Shown: in pieces, positions 11,074 through 19,944 of the stretch
Layout of the letters: each line of letters starts with the position of its first letter
How positions within the stretch are numbered: the stretch's first letter is position 1
DNA from: Paenibacillus sp. SZ31
Lineage (GTDB): Bacteria > Bacillota > Bacilli > Paenibacillales > Paenibacillaceae
Reading direction: 5' to 3'
Assembly: GCF_012912005.1 (NCBI RefSeq)
Contig: NZ_JABBEA010000002.1
Coordinates: forward strand, 124,001 to 188,000
DNA: 64,000 nucleotides
Notes under the pieces: generated by a model
What the model saw: the letters and a program-made list of their open reading frames with translations, nothing else
Database searches by the model: none
What the model was told of the DNA's origin: nothing
Position numbers and translations under genes: made by a program

Positions 11074-11811
11074 TTATTGAGCGGTGTATCCTCCGTCTAC
11101 GATCAGACTATTTCCTGTCATATATGAAGAATCGTCGCTAGCTAGGAACAGAACGGCTTTCGCCATTTCATCTGCTTGACCCAAACGTTTCATTGGAGTT
11201 GCCGCAGAAAGTGCTTGTTTGCTCTCTTCCGGGATAATCGGTGTGTCGATGAAGCCTGGGCAAAGGGAGTTCACCCGAATATTTTGCTCAGCATATTCCA
11301 GCGCAAGGGAACGAGTCAGATTCACGACGCCGCCTTTAGCTGCATTGTAGGCTGCAGAACCAGGCGAGCCAACCCATCCGTACATGGAAGCTGTATTGAC
11401 GATGGTGCCTCCGCCAATTTTGAGCATTTCGCGGATCGATTCACGAGCGACCAAGAATACGCCGTCCAGGTCAACATTGACTGTATTGCGCCATTCGGCG
11501 TAGTCAAGCTCATGCGTCGGATGCACACGTCCGATTCCTGCATTGTTGAATACGATATCCACTTTACCGAATGCTGCTATGGTTTGTTTGAAAATCTCAG
11601 CAACCTCTTCTTCACTCGTTATGTTTGCTTTGATGAAGAGAGCCTCTGATTTAAGCGCTTTCAGTTCCTGTTCGAACGCCTTGCCTTTTTCTTCATTCAG
11701 ATCCACCAAGACCACTTTAGCTCCTTCGGAAACGAATAAGCGAGCTGTCGCTGCACCAATCCCGGATGCTCCTCCTGTGATGACTGCAACTTTATCTTGA
11801 AGTTTGCCCAT
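11074..11811 (-). CDS. SDR-family NAD(P)-dependent oxidoreductase
   Basis: A 245-residue classical short-chain dehydrogenase. It carries the nucleotide-binding motif TGGASGIG (about 12-19), NNAG near 90, the catalytic SAAYNAAKGG with Tyr and Lys near 155, and the C-terminal SYMTGNSLIVDGGYTAQ. Length and motifs fit the glucose-1-dehydrogenase/3-oxoacyl-reductase-like group, but the substrate cannot be told. The TetR gene at 11990 is divergent, with a perfect palindrome between them, so it is probably an effector-inducible pair. A repeat-family terminator follows. Confidence 0.88.
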   Translation of the reverse strand: MGKLQDKVAVITGGASGIGAATARLFVSEGAKVVLVDLNEEKGKAFEQELKALKSEALFIKANITSEEEVAEIFKQTIAAFGKVDIVFNNAGIGRVHPTHELDYAEWRNTVNVDLDGVFLVARESIREMLKIGGGTIVNTASMYGWVGSPGSAAYNAAKGGVVNLTRSLALEYAEQNIRVNSLCPGFIDTPIIPEESKQALSAATPMKRLGQADEMAKAVLFLASDDSSYMTGNSLIVDGGYTAQ

Positions 11812-11929
11812 GAATAAATCCCCCAGTATAATATTTTGAATAGCACTTCAATTGAATATGTGCTATGTGACGTTTACAAAACTAATTCTATGCTTAAAAT
11901 TGTAACAATCCAATCATTAAGATATCACC

Positions 11930-11952
11930 AAGTGTCTACCTTGTAGACACTT
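11930..11952. promoter_or_regulatory. Predicted TetR-type operator
   Basis: A perfect inverted repeat with 10-bp arms, AAGTGTCTAC and GTAGACACTT, separated by 3 bp, lies between the SDR gene and the divergent TetR gene. The size and symmetry suit a TetR dimer pair; binding is inferred from position. Confidence 0.7.
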
Positions 11953-11989
11953 TATAAAAATATGTCTATATTTATAGGAGTTTTTTTGA

Positions 11990-12604
11990 ATGAATAATGA
12001 ACTTATTGTGACATCTCAACACCGTAATCGAACCAAAGAGCACCTAAAAACGGCTCTGATTCAGCTCATTAAGAAAAAAGGATTCCATGGTGTATCTGTC
12101 AAGGACATCGTTGATCAGGCGGGCTATAATCGTAGCACGTTTTATTTACACTACCAGGATAAATACCTTCTCGGTGAAGAATTGCTGAGTATGACACTCG
12201 AAGGATTGAGGGGCGCGGTGGGTAAACCCTATTGGCATGGTCAAAAGGTCTTAACAAACAAGCTGGATGCCGAGTCTTTTCAAATCGTGGATTACATCTA
12301 CGAACATCGTGACTTCTTCGAACTGATTCAGTTCGATGATACGTTACCCGGTCTACATACAGGCTTTCCACAAACCATACTCAAAATCTATGAGGAGCAA
12401 TTTGTCTTCGAGACGATCAACAACTCCCCAGTTAACATGGATTATTTCAAGTACTATACCGCTTACGGTTTTTTTGGACTACTGAACAATTGGATATTAA
12501 GCGGATATCGTGAGTCACGCGAGTCATTTATTAAGAACGTGATCGAGCTCACCAAAACACATATCCACTCTTTTCATTATGTGGGTAACAAGTATGATTC
12601 ATGA
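11990..12604 (+). CDS. TetR/AcrR-family transcriptional regulator
   Basis: A 204-residue regulator with an N-terminal TetR HTH (about 12-60; GFHGVSVKDIVDQAGYNRST then FYLHYQDK). The C-terminal half is an all-helical ligand and dimerisation domain of the TetR_C_8-like type (KYYTAYGFFGLLNNWILSG). It is divergent from the SDR gene across 178 bp containing a perfect 23-bp operator-like palindrome, so it probably controls itself and the SDR. The start follows TAGGAG with a suitable spacer. Confidence 0.88.
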   Translation: MNNELIVTSQHRNRTKEHLKTALIQLIKKKGFHGVSVKDIVDQAGYNRSTFYLHYQDKYLLGEELLSMTLEGLRGAVGKPYWHGQKVLTNKLDAESFQIVDYIYEHRDFFELIQFDDTLPGLHTGFPQTILKIYEEQFVFETINNSPVNMDYFKYYTAYGFFGLLNNWILSGYRESRESFIKNVIELTKTHIHSFHYVGNKYDS

Positions 12605-12672
12605 GCTCGAATCTGTTGTACTGAAACCTACTTCATGTATTCATCGTCTCCATTTTTTCTATAAGGTTTCTT

Positions 12673-13575
12673 TTACTTAATCTCCTCCTGTATAGCATAT
12701 ACTTCCCTCGTTGTTTCTATAAAAGATAAAATAATCGGTGACAGCCACTTGTCTTTATGCCACAACATCTGTGTATATACATGCAAGTCTGGAACTTGCC
12801 ATGGCAGGACAACCAGTTCTCCCCGTTCAACTTCGGCTTTCGTGACAAGATCAGGAAGAAAGGCAATACCGATACCCGAAATTGCACATTGCTTAATGGC
12901 TTCAGCACTTTGAAACTCTAAATATGTAATGCTGTCAATGCCCTCTTTCTCAAATGAACGGTCAAACATAGTTCTATAGGGGCAGCCCTTTTCATTTGTC
13001 AGGAACACTTCTCCGTGGAAATCTTCCAACTGCAGTACGGCCTCTTTGGCAAGTCGATGTTCTGGAGCAGCGAACAAACGGAAGTTCTCTTCTGATAATG
13101 TCTCCACGGAAAGTCCAGTTGAGCGAATGGGTTCATCCAGCATATAGACGACATCTGCAGTTCCCTCAAATAGTCTTTGCTTGAGCTCCTGATTTGGAAC
13201 AGAACGGAAGATCAGACGAACTCCCGGGTGCTGCGAACGGAACCGTTGAAAAACAGCTGGAAGTCTATAGGCACACACTACCTCATTGGCACTTATCGTC
13301 AAAGTACCGGTTAGATTTTCATTGTCATGAACGTCACTGCGAGCTTCGTCCAGCTTGTCCAGAACTTCCTGGACATGAGTTAAAAAGCGCTTACCCGCAG
13401 ATGTGAGCGCGAGATGTTTACCTAAACGATCAAAGAGACGAACACCAAGCTCATCCTCCAATGCTTTAATTTGCATCGTGACATTAGAGGGAACGTAATT
13501 CAGCACCTCCGCAGCACGAGTGAAATTTAGTGTTGAAGCAACTGTGCGAAACGTATTTAGTTGACGTAATTCCAC
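12673..13575 (-). CDS. LysR-family transcriptional regulator
   Basis: A LysR regulator of 300 residues from the GTG at 13575 (ELRQLNTFRTV..., SD AAGGGGA 6 nt upstream). A TTG start at 13599 would add eight residues but lacks an SD. The winged HTH occupies residues 1-60 (FTRAAEVLNYVPSNVTMQIK), followed by a linker helix and a type-2 periplasmic-binding-like effector domain (about 90-290). It is divergent from the MetX-like hydrolase gene at 13720 and is likely its regulator by LysR convention. The effector is unknown. Confidence 0.87.
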   Translation of the reverse strand: MELRQLNTFRTVASTLNFTRAAEVLNYVPSNVTMQIKALEDELGVRLFDRLGKHLALTSAGKRFLTHVQEVLDKLDEARSDVHDNENLTGTLTISANEVVCAYRLPAVFQRFRSQHPGVRLIFRSVPNQELKQRLFEGTADVVYMLDEPIRSTGLSVETLSEENFRLFAAPEHRLAKEAVLQLEDFHGEVFLTNEKGCPYRTMFDRSFEKEGIDSITYLEFQSAEAIKQCAISGIGIAFLPDLVTKAEVERGELVVLPWQVPDLHVYTQMLWHKDKWLSPIILSFIETTREVYAIQEEIK

Positions 13576-13719
13576 GTTGGATCCCCTTCTCACTTTCAAT
13601 ATTATTGATGGCTAGTATGAATTCTGTTCACTTTTGTTAAAAGTACCACAGCTCTATACTAAGCACAAGAAGTCACACATTGAACGTGGGTGATTTCATT
13701 TGAAGGGAGCGATCATACG

Positions 13720-14739
13720 ATGGATTATGAAATTTTTAATTTAGGTGATGTAACATTGCAATCAGAAGTTACCTTGCCCAATGCTTTTCTTGCTTACAAG
13801 ACTTATGGAAAATTAAATAAACAGAAAGACAATGTCATTGTCTATCCAACTGCTTTTGGTGACCAGCATGTTCAGAATGAGTGGTTGATCGGTAAGGGAA
13901 TGGCACTGGATCCGGAGAAATATTTTATTATCATTCCGAATTTACTGGGCAATGGCTTATCTTCATCTCCCACGAACACACCTCCCCCATTCGATCGTGC
14001 TCATTTTCCGCAGGTAACCATCTACGACAACGTTAGATTACAGCATCGGCTGTTGACCGAAAAGTTCGGAATTCAAAAAATAGCTCTCGTTGTGGGTTGG
14101 TCCATGGGGGGAATACAAGCATTTCAATGGGGGGCGAGTTATCCGGATATGGTAGAACGAATTGCACCGTTTGCGGGAATTGCCAAGACTTGGCCTCACA
14201 CCTCTGTGGTTATGGACGGTGTAAAAGCTCCACTACTGTCTGTGGTTGGCTTCGATACTAGCAAACTAGACCAACTGACTTCTGAAGACATGCGCGCTGT
14301 TGGCCGAGTCTATGCAGGTTGGGGACTATCGCATGCATTTTATAGAGAAGAGCTGTATCGTGAGATGGGGTTTGAATCTTTGTCAGATTTTGTGGCTGGC
14401 GTATGGGAAAGTAGCTTTATGAATATGGACCCGCATAATGTACTCGCTATGTTATGGACAGGCCAGCACGCAGATATTAGTGCCAATCCTTCCTATAACG
14501 GGGATTTTGATCAGGCGCTGAAGAGTATTAAAGCTCTTGCCTGTATCATGCCGGGGAGCACGGATCTCTTCTGCACAGCAGATGATAATGAATATGAAGC
14601 TAAGCTCATACCTAATGCTATTTTCAAACCAATACAATCAATCTGGGGTCATTTTGCTGGTCGTGGAATTAATCGTGCCGATAATCAATGTATTGACGAC
14701 AATCTAAAACACTTGTTGGGGCTTCATACAAACGGATAG
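13720..14739 (+). CDS. Alpha/beta hydrolase of the homoserine O-acetyltransferase (MetX-like) family
   Basis: A 339-residue alpha/beta-fold protein starting at the ATG at 13720 (MDYEIFNLGD), with AAGGGAG upstream. The nucleophile elbow is GWSMGG and a C-terminal WGHFAGRG segment gives the catalytic His. The sequence around LDPEKYFIIIPNLLGNGLSS is typical of MetX-fold proteins. It lacks the full set of motifs that would secure homoserine acetyltransferase activity, and many such genes outside met operons are hydrolases of unknown substrate. The divergent LysR gene is the likely regulator. Confidence 0.75.
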   Translation: MDYEIFNLGDVTLQSEVTLPNAFLAYKTYGKLNKQKDNVIVYPTAFGDQHVQNEWLIGKGMALDPEKYFIIIPNLLGNGLSSSPTNTPPPFDRAHFPQVTIYDNVRLQHRLLTEKFGIQKIALVVGWSMGGIQAFQWGASYPDMVERIAPFAGIAKTWPHTSVVMDGVKAPLLSVVGFDTSKLDQLTSEDMRAVGRVYAGWGLSHAFYREELYREMGFESLSDFVAGVWESSFMNMDPHNVLAMLWTGQHADISANPSYNGDFDQALKSIKALACIMPGSTDLFCTADDNEYEAKLIPNAIFKPIQSIWGHFAGRGINRADNQCIDDNLKHLLGLHTNG

Positions 14740-14790
14740 ATCATCAATGACATTGGATGTTTTACTGGCAGTTTATCTATTTAGTGTTGG

Positions 14791-14828
14791 TAGAAGTTCT
14801 TGTCCATGTCGTAGGACAAGAACTTCTA
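14791..14828. terminator. Long perfect hairpin, probable terminator
   Basis: Arms of 15 bp (TAGAAGTTCTTGTCC and its complement) with an 8-nt loop follow the MetX-like gene by about 50 nt. There is no clean T-tract, so termination is probable but not certain. Confidence 0.5.
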
Positions 14829-14841
14829 TTGATAAAATAAA

Positions 14842-14902
14842 GAAGCGTAGCCGAGAAGTACCTTCATCCGATGAGCGTATACTCCAATGCTGTGTCGGGT
14901 TA
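14842..14902 (-). pseudogene. Short decayed fragment of a sensor histidine kinase gene
   Basis: The minus strand reads HSIGVYAHRMKVLL in one frame, almost identical to QSIGVYAQRMKVLL in the sensor kinase at 18464-19687. DNA identity over about 40 bp is high, with third-position differences. No start, stop or rest of the gene is present. It looks like the last trace of a deleted kinase paralog. Confidence 0.6.
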
Positions 14903-14954
14903 CCGATTTTCGACTTTTATTAAATTATAATCGTGCCGTCTTATATTTTGTTAA

Positions 14955-16151
14955 TTAGGTAGATATCTCAATCCCTTTTCCAGGTCTTATCGTCCACAAA
15001 ATAACGAATGAGACCATGACAATAATTAAACATACGGCATAAACAAGACGAAGCCCTGCAAACTGAGCAATGATCCCGCCGCCTAAATTTCCAACTAGTC
15101 GTCCAATAATGGACCCGTTGTAATAGATCGTTGTTGACATTCCGGGTGAATTTGGAAGCAGCTCGGTGAAATAGCTCAATCCGTTACCCATGACAATGGC
15201 CACGAACACGGCCTGCAATAGCTGGGCTACAATAATCTGCCAGGAATTAGTCGACACACTTAACACAACATTATAAATTATTGCAATAAAGCAGGCGCTA
15301 ATCATCAATGAATGGTTCGATAACTTTCTGCCCAGAGCACCTAGTGCAAACATAATGGGAATCTCCAAACCTGCACAAGTACTAACCACCAATCCAACAT
15401 CTGTAGGTGTGCCATGGAGTTCATTTACGATTAACAATGGCGTGATAATCCCGTTTATGGCGTTGACTGCAAATAATAAGATGAAGGCAATGGAAGGAAA
15501 CCAGATCTGCCGACGGCTAACGGATGGCGAGCCAGCACGATCAGGTCTTTTCTTTTTAACTGCTTTTTTTCTGGGTAAAAACACAAGCACTAGAGATGCG
15601 ATGATCAGAAAGATGGCTGAGGTACTCAAAAAGAGTCCCTTGTATCCAACAACTCCTAAAATGATGGTTCCAACTAGAGGACCGATCAGGAATCCAAGAG
15701 ATACAAGTGTACGCAGCGTGGACATTGCAAATGTTTTGTCATCCGAGTTGCTTTCACTTGCCGATTCTTGCGCGTAAGCATAAATTTGAGGCATGGCGGC
15801 AGCCCCTAAACCACTAAAAAAACTGACGATTACAAGCAAAATGAAGAAATTATCCAACACTAAATATGAAGTGTAGCCCAAAGCAGATGAAACGGTGGCT
15901 AAAATAATAATGAATTTTCGGTCCTGTTTGCGATCCGAATATTTACCGATGATTGAGTTTGCCATCACCCCAGTTAATGAACTCACAGCTGTTAAAACGC
16001 CGAAGGCCCCAGCGCTCATCCCCAATTCCTGAGTGCAATAGAGAGCCAAGTATGGCAAAGTAATCGATATTCCTGTGCCTACTAATAGAACACAAATGAC
16101 AAATAAACCATAACCTTTGATTGCAAACAAATTAATTAGTCGTCTGTACAA
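14955..16151 (-). CDS. MFS transporter, sugar-efflux (SET)-like
   Basis: A 398-residue 12-helix major facilitator protein. The start is a TTG at 16151 with GGAGGATTACC immediately upstream. Motif A appears as GKYSDRKQDRK after helix 2. The sequence resembles SetA/SetB-like sugar efflux transporters, which export sugars and analogues, but the substrate is unproven. The loop after helix 6 is strongly basic (LPRKKAVKKKRPDR). It stands alone with about 170 bp upstream and no adjacent regulator. Confidence 0.78.
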   Translation of the reverse strand: MYRRLINLFAIKGYGLFVICVLLVGTGISITLPYLALYCTQELGMSAGAFGVLTAVSSLTGVMANSIIGKYSDRKQDRKFIIILATVSSALGYTSYLVLDNFFILLVIVSFFSGLGAAAMPQIYAYAQESASESNSDDKTFAMSTLRTLVSLGFLIGPLVGTIILGVVGYKGLFLSTSAIFLIIASLVLVFLPRKKAVKKKRPDRAGSPSVSRRQIWFPSIAFILLFAVNAINGIITPLLIVNELHGTPTDVGLVVSTCAGLEIPIMFALGALGRKLSNHSLMISACFIAIIYNVVLSVSTNSWQIIVAQLLQAVFVAIVMGNGLSYFTELLPNSPGMSTTIYYNGSIIGRLVGNLGGGIIAQFAGLRLVYAVCLIIVMVSFVILWTIRPGKGIEIST

Positions 16152-16315
16152 GGTAATCCTCCTTACAACGATGGTGATTACTGTTCTGGATCAATTTTTT
16201 TCCTATCCACCGTTCTATTATGCAGAAAACAAGTACAGCACCGTTATCCCGATTATATTAAATACTTGCCTAATCCTATCAACATATGATCAAACTCTTG
16301 GAATACCTTTAATAT

Positions 16316-16352
16316 AAAAAAGAGTCTCTAATAACAATATTAGAGACTCTTT
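16316..16352 (-). terminator. Terminator of the lipoprotein hydrolase gene
   Basis: AGAGTCTCTAATA and its complement TATTAGAGACTCT form a 13-bp stem with a 4-nt loop, followed on the minus strand by TTTTTTATATT. Confidence 0.85.
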
Positions 16353-16442
16353 GAGCATTCATTTAACTTTTTCTATTTTTGTTACTTCCCCTTGAATTGG
16401 ATGCTTTCCTGCCGAAACTCAGGCCAATCAATACTAAGGTTT

Positions 16443-17708
16443 TTAAGGTTTCTTAATCATCTCTACGCCGTCAAAGGTAAGGCTGTCAATATCCGTATCC
16501 TTTTTCAACATATATTTATCAAAGAACGCCTTTGTATAAGAAGTGATAATGTTGCGCTGTTCCATCGCGTCCCGGGTTCCTCTGGATGCTTTATCCGTAG
16601 TTGTAAACAAGGAATCGGAGAAGTCACCATGGACTACATTATCAATAATGGCAAAGTAGGTGTCCTTGCTGTTGGATTCAAGCAGAAATGCATTCGTATT
16701 ATAGGCAAGCACGGTGCTGAGTTGCATGAAAGGTTTCTTAAAATCGCTATCCAAGGCACCTAACATATTACCGTCAAGGTTTACAGCCCCGACAAATCGG
16801 TCATCGTCACGGCTAACTATTGCCGCTGTCGTTCCTCCGAATGAATGTCCGAACACACCCATTCCGATATCAAGCTGCAATCTGTCTTTAAACATAGATT
16901 CAATGTCACCAGTATTCATATTGTACAAGTTATCTGCAACATATCGAATATCCTCGCTCTGTAAAACGGCATATTTTGCAAACTTGACTGCTTCAGGCGC
17001 CGAAGTTAATTTGCGAGCAATCTCAATAGCTTCTTCTTCCTCAAGCTTCTCAGTCACAATTTCAGGTGGAGTTAGGGTGGCAGCTTCCATTCCGTATTTC
17101 GTTACTTCGTCCATAAATTTATCTGACATACCAAACGTTCGTCCATCTTTAAGTTTGTACACACCACTTTCGGCATGTCCGATGGATACCACAATATAGC
17201 CAGCGCTTGCCAGGTCTTGAGCGAACAAAGTGCCCTGCTGTGGGTAAGCACCTGCGCCATGAACAAAGAATAAAACTGGATATTGTTTTTCCTTTTCAGA
17301 CAAGGCCAGATCGTCGTAAGACCACGTCTTGAAATTGGAATCAAAAAGCTGCTCACCACCCGCCGTGCCCCCTAATCTAACCAAAAGCTCATCCCTCAGT
17401 GAATGAAACTCCGGAAATGCATACTCTGCCGTAGGCTTGCCCTGATTGCTGTCGGACGGATAGAAAAATAATGCCGTTAGTTCTCTTTCAGAATGGTTTG
17501 ATGCTGTGTACTTAAAGTCCATCTGTGTACGCCCTACCGTATAACTTCCCATCGGTTTCGGAAACTCATTCTGTGCGGGAGCAACGCTATTTTCAGGTTT
17601 CGGAATTTCCTCCTGTGTGGAAGTTCCGCTATTAGTGCTGCCGCAGGCGGAGAGCATGGTCAGTGAGAGAACCATGGCCAGAATCGTTGTCAGTCTTTTT
17701 TTCATCAT
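16443..17708 (-). CDS. Lipoprotein alpha/beta hydrolase (platelet-activating-factor acetylhydrolase-like)
   Basis: A 421-residue exported protein with a lipoprotein signal (MVLSLTMLSAC; Cys near residue 22) and a Ser/Thr/Pro linker. The hydrolase body has FFVHGAGAYPQQG (oxyanion region), the nucleophile elbow FGHSFGGTTAA, DDDRFVGAVNLDGNM, and a late His (VHGDFSD). The overall pattern matches PAF-acetylhydrolase/dienelactone-hydrolase-like esterases anchored outside the membrane. Start ATG with GGAGG 5 nt upstream; a second ATG follows directly. It has its own terminator and is separated by another from the two-component genes upstream, so it is its own transcription unit. Confidence 0.82.
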   Translation of the reverse strand: MMKKRLTTILAMVLSLTMLSACGSTNSGTSTQEEIPKPENSVAPAQNEFPKPMGSYTVGRTQMDFKYTASNHSERELTALFFYPSDSNQGKPTAEYAFPEFHSLRDELLVRLGGTAGGEQLFDSNFKTWSYDDLALSEKEKQYPVLFFVHGAGAYPQQGTLFAQDLASAGYIVVSIGHAESGVYKLKDGRTFGMSDKFMDEVTKYGMEAATLTPPEIVTEKLEEEEAIEIARKLTSAPEAVKFAKYAVLQSEDIRYVADNLYNMNTGDIESMFKDRLQLDIGMGVFGHSFGGTTAAIVSRDDDRFVGAVNLDGNMLGALDSDFKKPFMQLSTVLAYNTNAFLLESNSKDTYFAIIDNVVHGDFSDSLFTTTDKASRGTRDAMEQRNIITSYTKAFFDKYMLKKDTDIDSLTFDGVEMIKKP

Positions 17709-17754
17709 TATTCCTCCAATGTGTATTCATGCATCTATCATAAACGGAGGAGAA

Positions 17755-17796
17755 AAATAAAAAATCGTACAAAAGGGCAAGACCCAAGTGTACGAT
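17755..17796 (-). terminator. Terminator of the two-component operon
   Basis: ATCGTACA and TGTACGAT flank an inner GGG/CCC pairing, and TTTTTTATTTTT follows on the minus strand, just after the response regulator stop. Confidence 0.85.
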
Positions 17797-17819
17797 CGGG
17801 CAAATCTATAAATGTTCCA

Positions 17820-18467
17820 TTATAAATGCAATATTCCACGTTCCACCGCGACGGCGACAGCCTGCGGTCTCGAATCCACACCTAATTTATTGTAGATACT
17901 GGTTAGATGAGTCTTTACAGTCCGTTCGGATATTCCCATATCGAAGCCGATCTCTTTACTTCGAGAGCCACGGGCAATCGCTTGAAGCACGATCAGTTCT
18001 TTGTCTGTAAGAGATATCCTGGATGAGGACGACTCTTTTGCCTTTTCTGATGTCTTGTGAGCAAATACTTTCTCGCTGATCTCCGGTAATAGCAACGTTT
18101 CCCCACGCATCGCTGCATCAATTGAACGAAATATCATTTCTCTTCCCGTGTCCTTCAGCAAATACCCTTTGGCACCCAACGCTAGCCCGCGGATCATCAT
18201 TTCATCCTCGTTATATGTAGTCAAAATAATGACCGGTATATCCATTCCTTTAGCTTTGAGTGATGTCATGGTATCCAGGCCGCCCATTTCAGGCATGTTT
18301 AAATCCAATAGGATAATGTCCGGTTTGTAAGTGTCCACCCGTCGAACCGCTTCTATACCGTTAGATGCTTCTGCAACTACCTCGTACCTTTGATTGGTTT
18401 CCAGGATCAGCTTAAGTCCCTCCCGAACGACGAAATGGTCGTCCACGATAAGAATCTTGATTGTCAT
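17820..18467 (-). CDS. NarL/LuxR-family response regulator
   Basis: A 215-residue response regulator. The receiver domain (4-120) has the acidic pair in VDDHF and the phosphoacceptor Asp in DIILLDLNMPEMGG near residue 55. The C-terminal LuxR HTH (about 148-212) reads LTDKELIVLQAIARGSRSKE then ISERTVKTHLTSIYNKLGV. The start overlaps the end of the kinase gene by 4 bp (ATGA), so the two are translationally coupled. Target genes are not evident from the sequence. Confidence 0.92.
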   Translation of the reverse strand: MTIKILIVDDHFVVREGLKLILETNQRYEVVAEASNGIEAVRRVDTYKPDIILLDLNMPEMGGLDTMTSLKAKGMDIPVIILTTYNEDEMMIRGLALGAKGYLLKDTGREMIFRSIDAAMRGETLLLPEISEKVFAHKTSEKAKESSSSRISLTDKELIVLQAIARGSRSKEIGFDMGISERTVKTHLTSIYNKLGVDSRPQAVAVAVERGILHL

Positions 18468-19687
18468 ACGTTGGTGTCCTCCTGTTGTAATGGGATTCGA
18501 ACAGAAACTTGTGTTCCTTGCTTTCCACTTTCAATTTCGATCTTCCCGCCCATAATTCGGGTTCGTTCATATAAGCCAATTAAACCATAACTGCCAGATT
18601 GTTTCTCGATCAGATTAGTATCGAACCCTATTCCGTCATCTGTAATGCTTAGCTCGATGACGTTTTCGCGTGCTGCAACCACGACTTCCACGTTCGTAGC
18701 ATTAGCATATTTTGCTGTATTAGCCAAGCATTCTCGGATGATATGTAAACTATGTTCGAAGATCAACTTCGGCACCTCTGGATGGGGTATCGATGACTGA
18801 GTGACAGTACGAATGCCTGTTATATGTGAGAAATGCTCAGCCTCTTCTTTCACCGCTTTAGAAATATCCATGACCTCTGCAGGATACGAACGCAAGTCAT
18901 CAATTGCGCTTCTCGCCTCTGAAAGCGTGCGCTTTGCTTGAGCTTTTGACAGCCGAACAATCTCGTGGGCACGATGGATATTATCGTTCTCTATATGCGC
19001 ATCCATGGCATCAAGCTGCATAATGAGGCCTGCCACCCCTTGTGCCAAGGTATCATGTAAATCACGGGCCATCCGTTGACGTTCATTGGCAATCGTTAGC
19101 TCCTCCACTTTCCTGTGCGCTCGTTCCAATTCACGTAAAAACGACTGGCTCCGCAATTTGGCACGAACTTGTTTATAGAACAAGGAAGCATAGCCGATTA
19201 CGAAAAACATGATGAAGAAGAGCGATGGTACTGAAGATGGCAAATCCTCGGTAGTTCCGAGCCAAACCAGGGAGACAGAAAACAAGGTGCAGTAAAAGGT
19301 ACATACCAGAAGCACCTTCATCCGTTGAGCGTACACGCCAATACTCTGACCCGCCAAAGCCGTCAATAGACTTACAAAGATGAGAGAATGAGCATTAGGC
19401 ATGAATAACGCACACCCCCAGACAATACATCCTTGTGTCACAAAATAAATCCAGGGTCTTCGATCGACAACGTATCCGGCATACCAATGCAGCAGAATGT
19501 GAACCAGAATGAGAGCTGTAAACATCATAAATTCAAACCATGTTGGCAACATCGGTAGCTGGGAGTACAATGCAGAAAAATAAATCAGAATGCCCCAGAT
19601 CAAAGCAGGCAGACGAGAATCACGCAGAACATTTTGGATATCAGATCGGGAGCTTGTATACGGTTTGTTTATCGAATAATCACTCAT
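18464..19687 (-). CDS. Sensor histidine kinase (HisKA_3 type)
   Basis: A 407-residue kinase with about six N-terminal membrane helices (residues 25-175) and no large extracellular loop, suggesting sensing within the membrane. The HisKA_3 domain contains the phosphorylated His in RMARDLHDTLAQG near residue 213. The HATPase domain shows HIIRECLANTAKYANATNVEV (N box) and DDGIGFD (G1). Partner of the downstream NarL-type regulator, in the LiaS/DesK-like subclass. Start ATG at 19687 with GAGGT upstream. A short fragment of a paralog survives at 14842-14902. Confidence 0.9.
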   Translation of the reverse strand: MSDYSINKPYTSSRSDIQNVLRDSRLPALIWGILIYFSALYSQLPMLPTWFEFMMFTALILVHILLHWYAGYVVDRRPWIYFVTQGCIVWGCALFMPNAHSLIFVSLLTALAGQSIGVYAQRMKVLLVCTFYCTLFSVSLVWLGTTEDLPSSVPSLFFIMFFVIGYASLFYKQVRAKLRSQSFLRELERAHRKVEELTIANERQRMARDLHDTLAQGVAGLIMQLDAMDAHIENDNIHRAHEIVRLSKAQAKRTLSEARSAIDDLRSYPAEVMDISKAVKEEAEHFSHITGIRTVTQSSIPHPEVPKLIFEHSLHIIRECLANTAKYANATNVEVVVAARENVIELSITDDGIGFDTNLIEKQSGSYGLIGLYERTRIMGGKIEIESGKQGTQVSVRIPLQQEDTNV

Positions 19688-19734
19688 GCTTGATCACCTC
19701 TATCAGGTACTATTTATAAAACAGTCTCTCCGGA

Positions 19735-19762
19735 CACAAAAAAACGGTACATTACTGTACCG
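19735..19762 (-). terminator. Terminator downstream of the aldo/keto reductase region
   Basis: CGGTACA-GTAA-TGTACCG with TTTTTTT on the minus strand. It ends transcription coming from the ArsR-aldo/keto reductase operon and the small ORF after it. Confidence 0.85.
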
Positions 19763-19793
19763 ATCATTGACTCACTCAATCTATGTTAAGGTA

Positions 19794-19898
19794 CTAAGTG
19801 TCTCCAAGTCCAGTCCTAGAAGGAAGCGTCATGATTCCACTTTCATCAGCTTTAGAATTTCGCTCATCATAATGTTCTGTTGGGCGTTCAAAAGGCAT
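19794..19898 (-). CDS. Small 34-residue ORF, possibly a truncated gene
   Basis: A short frame starting MPFERPTEHYDERN, with GGAGAAAT before its ATG, sits between the aldo/keto reductase and the terminator. The opening FERPTEHYDE resembles, from memory, the N-terminus of a small conserved Bacillales protein that continues with an IDEQIC-like helix. Here the sequence diverges after DERN, so it may be a truncated or frame-shifted remnant. Function unknown. Confidence 0.4.
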   Translation of the reverse strand: MPFERPTEHYDERNSKADESGIMTLPSRTGLGDT

Positions 19899-19944
19899 CT
19901 ATTTCTCCACGATCATTAAACTATCCTGCTCGTTAACCGAGTTA

